From Pezicula radicicola (lineage: Eukaryota; Ascomycota; Leotiomycetes; Helotiales; Dermateaceae), in assembly GCA_003008705.1 (NCBI GenBank), contig PDUO01000007.1, positions 650,123 through 714,122 of the forward strand: 64,000 bases of DNA. The letters are read 5' to 3'. Below are positions 22,956 through 33,462 of the stretch, piece by piece. The notes below the pieces were generated by a model, which was not told the origin of the DNA, searched no databases, and saw only the letters and a program-made list of their open reading frames with translations. Within the stretch, counting starts at the first letter, position 1. Every line of letters starts with the position of its first letter. Position numbers and translations under genes: made by a program.

Positions 22956-24955
22956 TTTTTTAATGTTCTTGTTTTGCTTGTTTTTAATGAGTTTGTTTTA
23001 TTGATGGATATGTGTGTAGGGCGGAGGTGACGGGGTAGTCGCTCGCTTAGCGAGGGATTTCGGTGTGACGGTTTTGGGTCGCCGGGGCTTTGGGGGCATT
23101 TTTGAGTGGATTGGTTAAGTTAAGGCGAGGTTTTTGGAAAGTTAGTATGGCTTTTTTATCTTTGAAGTTGAGTTCTATCTTTTGATGTAGCGGGATCTTG
23201 GTTTTTACTAATAGGCTATTTAGATACTTTATAACCTAACTACGACTGTAGGAAGCGGCCTAAGGAGCTCGCTAACAGGTTGGTGTTCAAGCTATGCCTA
23301 GCAGGTCTATGGGTCCTAATACGTGTACAATTCCAAAATTGATATTTGAAACAATACCACCACGTGAGTTCTGCCAGTATTTTTCAATTTGAGTAACTCA
23401 CTTAATTTAGATACCTCACAGGGCGGTAAGCCCAAAGCGACAACATGTGTCAAATATTAATTGTAGCATTGTACACGTGTCAGGACCCCGTTTTACAAGA
23501 ACACCCTTGGGAAACTAAAGAGCTAGAAACAGAGCTAAAGCCTAAGCCATATATTACGTTCGACGTCTGATTAGTTACATAGTTAATCTATGGCGATTTA
23601 AAATAGTATTAGCAAATTAGTGTATTCGTCGGAGCATCTCTTTCTGATGGTTTTCACTGGCTACAGAGCTAGATCATAGTTACTTCGTGCTAAGTTTTTA
23701 GTTAAGACGGTCTTTGGTTTTAGTTTGATATACTAATAAGTGATAAGCATTTTCTCGCACACATATTGTAGGTGGGTGTAGATCATTTTGGAATATCGAG
23801 GAATAAAACTAGAGAACAAAGAAATCTCTCAACTCAGCTCTATCATTTATGCAAATGGAACAGACTTCGTAAGAATCGCTTTCTACGACTCGGAGAGAGA
23901 ATTTTATATCGTCGGATCTCAACCCGACCAAACAAATTACACATTCTGTTACATACGCTGAGAAAATGACCTGAACTAGCTGTGTATGTTCGAGAGATTG
24001 AACGTATTGATGATACGCGGATGGAATCCCATCACGACCATCTTCCTAGTTTTATCCAATTTTAGATGACTTATTAGGAGCTTTAGGGAAAGCATGTCCC
24101 AGAGCTCCTATCCAGAGTTCCTAATATTAAGCGCCTCAATATATACACCGACTATTACAGCATAAATATACTTAACTCTGTCTCACTTGGTGAATGGGTA
24201 CAGAAGATATGAACTCATTTACGCACTATACACTAAACGTAAGCCAATACCACGAGTATTCTAAAACTTATACTTGAACGTTGTGTGGCATATAGTCTTA
24301 TCAGCGCTCTAGGTCTATCCCAAAAAGGTATTTATTAGGATAACAAGCTTACTTTTAGCTAGGTACTTAGGAGTTATTCTTGTATAAACAGATTTAGTAT
24401 AGAGTTCTACGTTATATATGAATACTATCTACAAGTATATTCTTCATACTCACTTTAAACTCTCTACTATTCCTCTGTTCAATGATACTAACTGAAGTCT
24501 TGTTTTTAGAAAAAGTACAGCCAGCATTGCAAAGCTAAAGGTAGAGACAGTAGAGAAGGGAATAGTAGTTGACCCCAAGAAAAGGAAAAGGGGTTGCAGG
24601 CGTGTAGGCGTACAGGTCCCGGAGGATATCGATACCTACCTATGTTTGGAACCCGCATAAGGGAACCTCTAAGGAAGAACTTTTTATGTACACAGCTTTC
24701 GATAGGGGTTGGGGGCTAGGCTAAAGCCACCCCCAAAAATAAAATAAACTTCGGTTGCGACTTCATGTGCAAGTAAACTCAGATAACTCCCAGTTCTACA
24801 TCTCAAAATTTTCACACAATCATGGCACATAGTCTAGACTAGACTCGGAAGAGAGAAAAGATCTGGTACCAGGCTTTGAGGAAGATAAGAATAAGGGATC
24901 AAAATCAAAAATTCTAACAAGCTACCCAATAACAACAAACACTCAACAAACTTTC
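22956..24955. other. AT-rich gene-poor region, 2 kb
   Basis: Stops are frequent in every frame. One 59-codon stretch at 23782-23961 reads like protein (LEYRGIKLENKEIS to FCYIR) behind a possible TAG acceptor, but I cannot identify it. The region could hold mutated transposon or gene remains; no terminal repeats are seen. Confidence 0.4.
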
Positions 24956-25138
24956 TCAATTCTCTAGTACTACATTGGTGGATTCGTCTCGATTGAGGAA
25001 CTCAGGACAGTTTAATGCGCTGTCCATAAGTTTGTCGATATCTTGGGTCAGCAGGCGAAGGTATTGGTCCATTAGATCTGGCCTTACGTGGACCCGACGG
25101 AGGATCTCATGAGGTGTCGGTATGCCAGATAATTGCCC
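24956..25138 (-). pseudogene. Unrecognised coding fragment, last exon or relic
   Basis: On the minus strand, 60 codons read without interruption to a TGA at 24958-24956: QLSGIPTPHEILRRVHVRP, then DLMDQYLRLLTQDIDKL and further to NVVLEN. Codon use and residue mix look protein-like. Just upstream lie a GTAAGT donor (near 25201), a perfect ATACTAACA branch point and an AG-rich acceptor area, so it may be the last exon of a spliced gene reading GYLDQ-GQLSGIP. No plausible start or further exon is found upstream; it is either a small undetected gene or a relic. The family is unknown. Confidence 0.35.
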
Positions 25139-25807
25139 CTTTTAGTCTTCTAGTCTTCTAGCTTGGTTTGTTAGTATGTGGGAGAGGTTTAAAAGACTTA
25201 CTTGATCTAAGTAACCTATATCATTAAATATATAAGAAAAGGCAATAAGAACAAGAAGAAAAAAACTCCCTCTTTAATAAACTAGTGCAAAGTTTTCTTT
25301 GAAGTAACCTGATACTACTGTATAGCCATGTACTTTTGTACAACATGTTAGCGAACAAAGGGAATGTCAAATACAGCTATTTGAACTGTTTGCACCATAA
25401 AGAATTAAAACTAACTTTTAACTTACGCTGCAAGAGCATAGTGAATTTTGCATAAGCCTGCAATCAAGTTCTGCCTGCTCCTAGTGTCACTCATTCACCA
25501 AAGTAATTTATCATCTCTATTACCTCTATCTACATGCACCTTCTCCCATCAGCCCCAAATAAAAGACCAGAAGAAAATATACACAAAAAAGGAGCACTTC
25601 AAACACCGAGAATCCCCATCCCTTGTCTCCCCATATGTAATGACGTCCCACGTCCATTTTTAAGTGACAACTTTGACGAAAAAAGAAACTCCATGCTTTT
25701 CACCTTCAAACTAACGCTTTCTTCGCTCCCAATCAGCCAACCCGTAGTATAACCACCAATCATCAAATAATCTCATTATACTTTCATCCTGCACCCCGTT
25801 GCTTTCT
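25139..25807. other. 3' flank of the Hsp104 gene, 0.7 kb
   Basis: Pyrimidine-rich and A-rich spacer; short open frames at 25448-25752 show no domain. Confidence 0.45.
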
Positions 25808-28600
25808 TTAATCGTAAAGATCCATATCATCATTTATCAACTCCTCCACTGCATCCTCCTCATCAATCATCATCTCCTCTTCGCTATCCGAATCGGTATC
25901 ATCGTGATTTGGTAGAACTTGCAAGTGCCCACCTTCGAGAACGACGCGAGCTACTTCACCATCTTTGATGCTGCCACGTAGGATTAAGACAGCAAGCCTA
26001 TTCAGCACCTCCTTCTCTATCAATCTTGCTAATGGTCTAGCACCATATGCAGGGGAGTAACCAGCAGAGCCGAGATAATCCTTGACAGCTGGTGAGCAAT
26101 CGATGCGTACATCTTTGCCATTGAGTGCCAGACGCTTCTGTATTTCGTCCAGGCGAAGGTCCACAATCTTACGGATCTCGGATTTGGTGAGACGGTTGAA
26201 GATGACAATAGAGTTGATACGATTGAGAAACTCGGGAAGGAAATAGTTCCGTAAGGCTTGGTTTACTAGCTCTCGAGTTGTGGGGTCGATGCGGCCATCT
26301 GCAGTGGGTTTAGTGTTGGCTAGGTATTCGGCACCTAAGTTCGAGGTCATGACCACGATACAGTTGCTGGCATTAACAATACGTCCTTGGCCATCGGTAA
26401 TACGGCCATCGTCCATAAGTTGAAGCATGACCGTGAGAACTTCTTTGGCGGCCTTCTCCACCTCATCAAAGAGCAAGATGGAGAAGGGTTTGCGACGAAG
26501 GGCTTCGGTAAGTTGTCCACCTGAGTCGTGTCCAACATATCCTGGGGGTGCGCCAATCATTCTGCTTAGGGAGTGACGTTCTTGGTACTCTGACATATCG
26601 AATCGGATCATTGCCTTGGGGTCATCGAATAGGAATTCCGCAAGTGCCTTCGTCAGAAGTGTCTTACCAGTACCGGAAGGACCGCAGAACAGGAAACTTG
26701 GAGGTTGGTTAGGATTGGCTAATCCGGATCGTTGAAGTCGGATGGCGTTTGACACTGATTGAACAGCTTCCTTCTGGCCTACTACAATCTTTCCGAGAGC
26801 TCTCTCCATTTTGAGAAGCTTGTCCTTCTCCGAAGTCTTTAGTCTCGTGACTGGAATTCCGGTCCATCGAGCAACAATTTCGTTGATCTGATCGGGGCCG
26901 ACGACGTCAGTAATCATGGAACCGCCTGAATCTGGGTTGGCCGAAGAGCTGAGCGCTGCATCTGCGGCAGCCTTTTGCTTTTCCAAATTCCTGATAAAGT
27001 CGAGTTGATCTGGAATAGCGTAGTATTGTAGATCGGCAGCTTTGGCGTCGTCGCCCATCCGTGTTGCTTCTTCCACCTTGATTCTCAACTGGTCAAGTTT
27101 TAACTTCGCCTCTTGAATATCCTTTCCGCGTTGTCGTTCTCGTTCGTATTTCTCCCGTAGAGGTCTGAGCTCTTCCTCAACATTGCTTGCATCCTCCTTT
27201 GCTTCTGCAAGTCGCTTTTGAGATGCTTCGTCCTTCTCTCGTGACAAGGCGTGAATCTCGATTTTCAGTTGGCGAAGCTTTCGGTCGAGAACGTCAAGGA
27301 TTTCGGGTTGTGATTCTCTAGCGACTCTGACGGCTGCAGCCGCCTCGTCAATGAGATCTACCGCTGAATCAGGTAGACGTCGCTGTGTGAGGTAACGAGC
27401 GGCTAAGTTGGCTGCAGCTACAATAGCACCATCGGAAATGTTGACACCATGGTGGTTTTCGTAACGTTCCTTCAGACCGCGGAGAATAGAGACAGTTTCT
27501 GGTATCGTGGGTTCCTTGACGAGAACTTGCTGGAAACGACGTTCGAAAGCTGCATCCTTCTCGATGTATTTTCTATACTCGGCAAGAGTAGTGGCACCGA
27601 TACAGTGAAGTTGTCCACGTGCCAGCATAGGCTTGAGTAAGTTGGCAGCATCCATACCACCTTCACCTGTAGAACCAGCACCCATGAGAAGATGCATTTC
27701 GTCGACGAAGAGAACGATCATCTCCTTGGCCTCCTCAATTTCCTTCAAGACACCCTTCATTCTCTCCTCGAACTCTCCACGGTATTTGCTACCAGCAACC
27801 AAAGAACCAACATCGAGAGAAAGTAATTTGCAGGCACTAAGGTTTTCTGGTACATCTGCGTTGACGATCCGTTGGGCGAGACCTTCAACAACAGTCGTCT
27901 TTCCTACACCGGGATCTCCGATGAGTACAGGGTTGTTCTTCGTCCTCCGTGATAGAATTCGAATGACTCTGCCAATTTCTTCTCCTCTTCCAATAACAGG
28001 ATCAATCTTTCCTTCTCTCGCCATAGCAGTCATATCAATCGTAAACTTCTTCAAGTTCTCATTCTCTTCCTCGGCATCTGCAGTCTTCGAGTCTATCCGC
28101 TTCGTCCCCCGAATCTGCTGGATCGCGTCTTGAAGTATCTTTGCATTGGGGATATTCGCCTCGGCTAGACACTTCTTAATTCCCTCGTCCTGAGCCAACG
28201 CCGTGATGATGTGAGCATCAGCAATGAACGAATCCTTCTGCGTCTTCTGCAGATCGGCTGCTGTTCTCAAGACCTTGGAGAAAGATGGTGACATGGAGAT
28301 TTGGTCGGGTGGCGGATCTTGTGATGGTAGTCGTACAAGAGCCTTCTTGAGAGCGCGGTCGAAGAGTTGTGGATCGCCATTTGCTCGCTCGACTGCTTGT
28401 CTGAAGAGAGATGATGATGCTGCTCCGTGAGATGCGTTGACTGTTTGTTGCTGGTCCTTGGATTCGTCTGGTGGTGGGTCGAGGAGGGATACTGCGATGT
28501 GAACGGGGAGTAATTGTGAGTGAGCATATTGCTCTGCCAGGGCCATGGCGTCCTCGAGGGACTTCTTGGCCCGGTTTGTGAAGTTCATGTTGGACGTCAT
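25808..28600 (-). CDS. HSP104: Hsp104/ClpB-type AAA+ disaggregase
   Basis: Single-exon protein of 930 residues with the full Hsp100 layout. A Clp N-terminal repeat domain (1-165) opens MTSNMNFTNRAKKSLEDAMALAEQ. NBD1 has Walker A GDPGVGKT (about 228-235), Walker B VLFVDEMH and pore loop KYRGEF. A coiled-coil middle domain (about 410-530) follows. NBD2 has Walker A GPSGTGKT (about 640), Walker B ILLFDEVEK and pore loop GYVGHD. The protein hydrolyses ATP to thread aggregated proteins through its hexamer and confers thermotolerance in the cytosol and nucleus; in Neurospora it is called Hsp98. The C-terminus is long and acidic (about 30 residues) and ends DDMDLYD, not the DDDLD of the yeast protein. 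The lack of introns is common for heat-induced genes, where splicing can fail. Confidence 0.96.
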   Translation of the reverse strand: MTSNMNFTNRAKKSLEDAMALAEQYAHSQLLPVHIAVSLLDPPPDESKDQQQTVNASHGAASSSLFRQAVERANGDPQLFDRALKKALVRLPSQDPPPDQISMSPSFSKVLRTAADLQKTQKDSFIADAHIITALAQDEGIKKCLAEANIPNAKILQDAIQQIRGTKRIDSKTADAEEENENLKKFTIDMTAMAREGKIDPVIGRGEEIGRVIRILSRRTKNNPVLIGDPGVGKTTVVEGLAQRIVNADVPENLSACKLLSLDVGSLVAGSKYRGEFEERMKGVLKEIEEAKEMIVLFVDEMHLLMGAGSTGEGGMDAANLLKPMLARGQLHCIGATTLAEYRKYIEKDAAFERRFQQVLVKEPTIPETVSILRGLKERYENHHGVNISDGAIVAAANLAARYLTQRRLPDSAVDLIDEAAAAVRVARESQPEILDVLDRKLRQLKIEIHALSREKDEASQKRLAEAKEDASNVEEELRPLREKYERERQRGKDIQEAKLKLDQLRIKVEEATRMGDDAKAADLQYYAIPDQLDFIRNLEKQKAAADAALSSSANPDSGGSMITDVVGPDQINEIVARWTGIPVTRLKTSEKDKLLKMERALGKIVVGQKEAVQSVSNAIRLQRSGLANPNQPPSFLFCGPSGTGKTLLTKALAEFLFDDPKAMIRFDMSEYQERHSLSRMIGAPPGYVGHDSGGQLTEALRRKPFSILLFDEVEKAAKEVLTVMLQLMDDGRITDGQGRIVNASNCIVVMTSNLGAEYLANTKPTADGRIDPTTRELVNQALRNYFLPEFLNRINSIVIFNRLTKSEIRKIVDLRLDEIQKRLALNGKDVRIDCSPAVKDYLGSAGYSPAYGARPLARLIEKEVLNRLAVLILRGSIKDGEVARVVLEGGHLQVLPNHDDTDSDSEEEMMIDEEDAVEELINDDMDLYD

Positions 28601-29225
28601 GATGTTGGTAGTTTCAGATCAGTGACCTGATCAACAAAGTATGTATTGTAACGTAAATCGTAAGTCGTGAAGAATATAATAAAAAAAGCTGAAGCTCGCG
28701 ATAGATAGAGCGGTCTAGAGCTTGAAACTGAATCTTGTCAGCGTTGTTTGTTTTGTTGGTTTGCCTGCTAGAGTGTTGTGCAAGGCGAGTAGTACAGCAG
28801 GTATTGTTATTAGTGATTGTGTATGAAGGTGAGACAAGATTCGAGTGAGGAACTAAGTCCTTGCGAATTTATATATGTCTCTTGAGCAGTTCTCGTGAAA
28901 TCTCCTGACGGATCTTGGACGTTCTCCTACCTGCTTGACGTTGCTGGAAGCTTCCGTCGTTCGCCGTTCGTTGGTGGGGTTAGGATGACCTCATTGGATT
29001 ACCATTTACACTTTGCCGTGTTTACCAAGGTTCGCCAGGGTTCAGCCTTGTTTTTCCAGGCCCGAGTAGATCACATGATATCGCGACGTTTGGATCAACA
29101 ATACACCGAATCCATCCATGGAAACCTGAGGCAATAACTACTTTTCGAAATCGCATAGCCCAGTTTAAGGTAGGTGAGTGTCGGCATCTCAATTGACAGC
29201 CTCGCAGCTCTCACCTCTCTCAAAA
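28601..29225. other. Divergent promoter region of Hsp104 and Mhr1/mL67 genes
   Basis: A 625-bp space between two divergent start codons. It contains a heat-shock-element-like site (28946-28955) and a small palindrome GATCAG-CTGATC next to the Hsp104 start (28617-28632). No gene is seen. Confidence 0.5.
28946..28955. promoter_or_regulatory. Candidate heat shock element
   Basis: GGAAGCTTCC contains the inverted nGAAn-nTTCn units bound by heat shock factor, followed four bases later by another TTC. It lies 346 bp upstream of the Hsp104-type start codon. Ten-base matches occur by chance, so support is modest. Confidence 0.35.
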
Positions 29226-30206
29226 ATGGCCGGGGCACATCGAATGGTAGCCCGCAGGGCAACAGACGCAGCAAGACGATCAGCACAATCTGAGCAATCG
29301 AAAGCAGCACACCGCGCCGCCCAAGCCGCCTTCCCACAAGAAAAGACAAGAACCCCCAAGGCCGAGCATGGAAAACAGATATGGGTATTCAATCACCTAC
29401 AGACGAACCAGGTGGTTTATTCTCTGAATGCTGCTATGAAGGTATGATTGCCTCGCATTTCCCTATCTATTCAATGGAGAGATGGAAGGGTCTAGGAGGG
29501 AGAGGAACATGATATTTCATTGGTACTAACAAAACAACAGAACAACGCATCCCTACAACAACTCCCTTACAACGGCAAGAAAACCGTCCCCTCAGCCCTC
29601 CGTAAAGATCTCTGGAATCCCCTCTGCCAGATAACCTTCCCACACTCTCCACCCGCGCCCATCTCACCCAAAGGACGCAAACCCTCCGCCTTAGCCTTAG
29701 CACCCAAAAACATCAACACGCTCGGCTTAGCCGCCTTTCAGAAATTGAGAGAGTATAGGAGACGACATGAATTGGAGTGGAAAGTGTCTGATTTTAAGGA
29801 TGAGAAAGGGGTTTTGTTGGGAAAGAAAGCGAGGGGGAGGAAACTTTGTGATCAGAAGGCTAATGCTATTGCTGATTTGGCGGCTGTTTTGAGTGAGGTT
29901 ACAGGTGTCGATGGGAAGGCTGTTGCTGTGCAGGAAGGAGAGTCGAAGGAGCAAGCTCTTGAGAGCGTAGATGTTGACTCTTCGAAGCAAGTCATCGTCA
30001 AGTGGAGCGATCTCCTGGATGCAGAGTACGCTGAGAAGTGGAGCCCGAACGTTGTGCACGACGTGATGGTATATACGAAGAACAACCGAGATCCAGCACT
30101 CTATGCTCCATACACCGAGCAAGAAATTGTGGAAGAGGAAGAAGCAGTGCCCGAAGAGGAGGTCCCAGAACCTTCTAGTGCCGAGAAGGAAAAAATCACT
30201 GCTTGA
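29226..30206 (+). CDS. MHR1: Mhr1 / mitochondrial large-subunit ribosomal protein mL67
   Basis: Two exons, 29226-29441 and 29541-30206 (293 residues). The 99-nt intron has a perfect TACTAAC branch point. The conserved core runs from KQIWVFNHLQTNQVVYSL through QLPYNGKKTVPSALRKDLW to LAAFQKLREYRRRHELEW, which I recognise as the fungal Mhr1/mL67 family (transcriptional regulation of mitochondrial recombination). In yeast this protein is both a mitoribosome component and a factor in mitochondrial DNA recombination; here the function is by family only. The N-terminus is rich in Arg, Ala and Ser without acidic residues at first, fitting mitochondrial import. The C-terminal 90 residues are acidic (EEEEAVPEEE) and probably disordered. 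Confidence 0.88.
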
Positions 30207-30617
30207 GTTGAGATGGGGTAGATGATTTTTACTGTATAAAACTGTGTTGGGCATATGGCATTTCACGGAGTTTCGCATCGAAAAATGATGTGGCATAGAT
30301 GTATAATATCTTATGTATACCAAACCAAGCCTGTTAGGCCTTCTTACTACATGTACCTACAACACCAACGATCAATTCAACGGCCCTTTCATCAGAAAGT
30401 GGCCATCTGAAGAGAGAAAGGAGATGTCCTATAGTAGCACGACATATTACTAGATGCAATACGATGGAAGACGTTGGTTTTAAAAAGGCTCATGAATAAT
30501 CTCATTAGGACGTGTGCGATAAAGGAATAAAATCAAAAGCAATTACTTAAGCCCTCCGTATGCCCGGACCTTCGTACAAGCTATGTTCAATAATACCTAT
30601 CCATCTCAAGGCCCGAT
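30207..30617. other. Convergent 3' flanks, 0.4 kb
   Basis: Spacer between two converging genes, AT-rich at 30220-30320; nothing else is seen. Confidence 0.5.
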
Positions 30618-32232
30618 TCAAACCTTGATAGCGAATCCCTTCAGATATTCGTAGTCCGGAATATTCGCATCGACACACTCTCTAATCATCTTCATCGCTT
30701 CCTCACCATACTTCTTCTTCCATTCGGCATTTTCCTGTTTAACAGTCTTGGTTTTCTTTTTCTTGCCGAGACACAGGTCAGCTCATCAGGTTATACAGGC
30801 AGCCACTAGAGAACTACATAGTTCAGAGGGCTAAACTGAGATGCTGACTTACGTGACTTGGGTCTCTAGGTTTGAGGCTCGTACTCTCAATGGCATCATT
30901 GTGAAAACCACGCCATTTCTCAAAGGCGTCCTTTGCTCGCTTATGATCTTCCTCTGTGTTCCAGCACAACATCTCATCCTTGTATTCAATGTCAACTTCC
31001 TTGCAATAGGCCTTGATAATGCCCGCAGGATCATCGAGGAGATCGTCGGCATCCACGACAGTGATGCTTACTTCCCCAGGTTTCATGGGGTTATCCTCTC
31101 CAGCAATAGCGGGACCGACCTGCTTCTCAGCACGGAGAAAATCAAAGACGCGGCGTAGTTCGTCGTAGCCAGCTTCCGAAGGCATAAAGTTGTAGAATCC
31201 AGTTACACTGTCGAGGGGAGGAATGGTGCAACGGAAGTAGGATGGGATGGAAGAGCGAGGATGACGGATGAGGAAGGTGAAATGGAATTGCTTCAGAATT
31301 GAGGCGGGGACGACAGTGGGATTTCCTGGTTCCGCTGCCGTATTGTAGGGGTAAGGGGGGGTATGAAAGCCATTGAGTCCATTGGACCCGATTCCATTGT
31401 CATTGTCATGGACTCCATTGACCCCGTTGCTTACGCCGTTTGTCTCTCCATTTGTTCCAACACCCTTCTTTACGCGCTGTCCTCCGAGAGATGGAGCAAT
31501 TGTTGCTGGCTTTCCCTCCGGAGGGACGAGGTAGTGAGTGATGTCCTTGATAAAGAGACGTTTTCCCTACGTGCAAGGTAAGTTTGTAAGTCAATATAGT
31601 CTTCATCGATGCCTAGCCGAGCAGGGTGCTTGTTGGGAGATGGGACCTGAGAACCCAAAGGCAAACTAATGGGAGGATCCGTCATCTGAAGGTGCGTATA
31701 GAAAGTGTGGGTTCCAGCTCGTCATCCAAATTATGATCGTTATGGTCCTAACAATGGTGGGTTTCCTGACACGCCATTGAATATAAGATATTCCGACAAG
31801 GTGGTTTTCTGAACTTGGAGAGCACTTGCTAACTCCCTATCCCATGCAGGACGAATATGCGAAGAGGCTAGCGGGAGCCAAATGCCAATGCAACAGATGC
31901 ACTGGATGGAAGAGAGTGGGGCGAACCTCTTCATTTTCTTTCTCAATTCTGTCGAAAATTGTTTTGAAGGTGCTGTTCGCAAAACCACTCTCCTCTCTCG
32001 CCTTCTCGTCGTTCTCATATCTCGTACTGAGTCTCTCGGGGCCAAAGTAGAATGCGTCGCCAAATGGCTCGTGTATACAGTTTAGGATATCTCGGCGGGT
32101 CATAAAAACCCTTTCGAAAGCCGTGGAGCTGGGAGAGTGTATTAGCACAGAACCCATGATTTAATTAAGTACAGGCGGAGAAACTTACCACGCTCTCGGG
32201 TGCGTTGCCACAAAAATAGCTTTGGTAGACAT
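30618..32232 (-). CDS. Sulfotransferase-like P-loop protein
   Basis: Model: exons 32232-32189, 32128-31927, 31566-30853 and 30761-30618, about 367 residues. The N-terminus AIFVATHPRACSTAFERVFM is a sulfotransferase-type phosphate loop (compare xPRSGTT), split by the first 60-nt intron. Later FLIRHPRSSIPSYFR resembles the second PAPS-binding block. The family is widespread in filamentous fungi and usually annotated as sulfotransferase or P-loop hydrolase; the substrate is unknown. A low-complexity insert rich in Asn-Gly-Val (DNA 31371-31458) separates conserved parts. The third exon boundary is uncertain. The gap of 360 nt is long for this genome, its donor (GTTCGC) is weak, and it could hide a further exon. 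The last exon uses a CAAG acceptor. Confidence 0.7.
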
Positions 32233-32630
32233 GTTGTCTAAGTCCTCCGGTATGGGGTGACTGTACTCGTCAAGCAATCTATATTCCAAGAAGAGCTTGC
32301 GTACGGGTTGTTGTATGGTTGATTGACCGTATTCCAGATCAATAACTATTGCAACTTTGCGGTTTGTTCAATTGAAAACTGACAATTGGGTCTACCTTAG
32401 GACCTTAGGTTGGGAGGCCAGGAAATTTGATGGGAGAAACTTATCTTTGTATAGTTCGAAACAAAAGGGGCGCTAGATAAACGGCCGAGATGGTACGGAA
32501 GGAACGAAGTTATTTGCGTAAAAAAAGGCAGTGAGTGGAATGATAGCACCATTCCACATGTATGGGACTGGGAAGGTACCTGCCCTGCCCTGCCAAACTT
32601 ACCAACAAACAAGAAAGTTCGCGGGTGAAA

Positions 32631-32700
32631 ATGACAAACGTACCTCAGAAGGCTGCAACTCTGCGGAGTACCGCTAGGCCGTCCGAGGTACGTTTGTCAT
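32631..32700. repeat. Perfect 16-bp inverted repeat (hairpin)
   Basis: ATGACAAACGTACCTC at 32631-32646 is matched in reverse complement at 32685-32700, with a 38-bp GC-rich loop. A small inverted-repeat element or a cruciform-forming site is possible. Confidence 0.6.
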
Positions 32701-33168
32701 CCTAGACTCCTAGGTCCCCAGATCCACCACAAGGCGTGTTGGACCTGTGTTTGGTCAGTCTTTGGCCAGAACTGGTCCCTGGAAGCTTGGAAAGGCCAAT
32801 TGCACGAAGGGGCATGTCAGACTAGGTTGGAAGGTTGAAGTCTCTGAACTCTAACGACGTCAATGAGAGAAAAGCTCGAATGCTTATTGCTCCGCCCGTG
32901 CCCTGCTGCCCCCCACCTTGTCTCTCGCCTGTGGCTACGGCGCGCCTGTAGGGCCACGGTACCGAGCAGGGTCAGCCAGTGGTGGCGAGGCGTGCAGCAG
33001 AAGTGACTCGGAGGCTTTTGACGGGAGAGTGCAAGTCGTGGGATGGTGGTGGAAGGAAGGAAGAAGGTTGCTTATAACAGTCTTATAGCAAATATCAAGT
33101 GTAACGCGATAGGCGGCATTTGGTGCACTCAGGGCCAACATTGAAAATTCGCAGTCCCTGAGCACTCA

Positions 33169-33219
33169 CTCACACACACATACACACACACACACTCTCT
33201 CTCTCTCTCTCTCTCTCTC
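33169..33219. repeat. CA/CT microsatellite
   Basis: About ten CA units directly followed by about eleven CT units, in the long upstream region of the Zn2Cys6 gene. Confidence 0.9.
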
Positions 33220-33414
33220 GGTGCCTCTCTCGGTGCCGATGTCGTCGGTGTCGGTGTTGCAGCTGGGGTCAAGAGAGCAGGAAGGCCACGAATAGGGCCT
33301 GTTCTATGCAAGTCACCCTGCTTTCGGCGGAAGATCGTCCAGCCTATCACCAGCCTATCGAGATCGATCTTTAGTAAGGTTTGCAGTGCACTCGCCAGAC
33401 TGTTTTGGTAGCGG

Positions 33415-33462
33415 GATTAAAAGATTAAAAGACTAAAAGATTAAAAGATTAAAAGATTAAAA
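33415..33462. repeat. Tandem octamer repeat, six copies
   Basis: Six copies of GATTAAAA, the third changed to GACTAAAA. It may be useful as a polymorphic marker; no function is implied. Confidence 0.9.

Noticed and set aside
23782..23961. A 59-codon protein-like stretch behind a possible TAG acceptor
   Set aside because: No upstream exon, donor or family can be identified, so it is not called a gene.
27633..28133. A 166-codon plus-strand frame inside the Hsp104 gene
   Set aside because: Antisense shadow of a highly conserved coding sequence with strong codon bias.
33169..33462. CRISPR-like or functional repeat array
   Set aside because: These are simple microsatellite and octamer repeats without unique spacers, in a eukaryotic genome.
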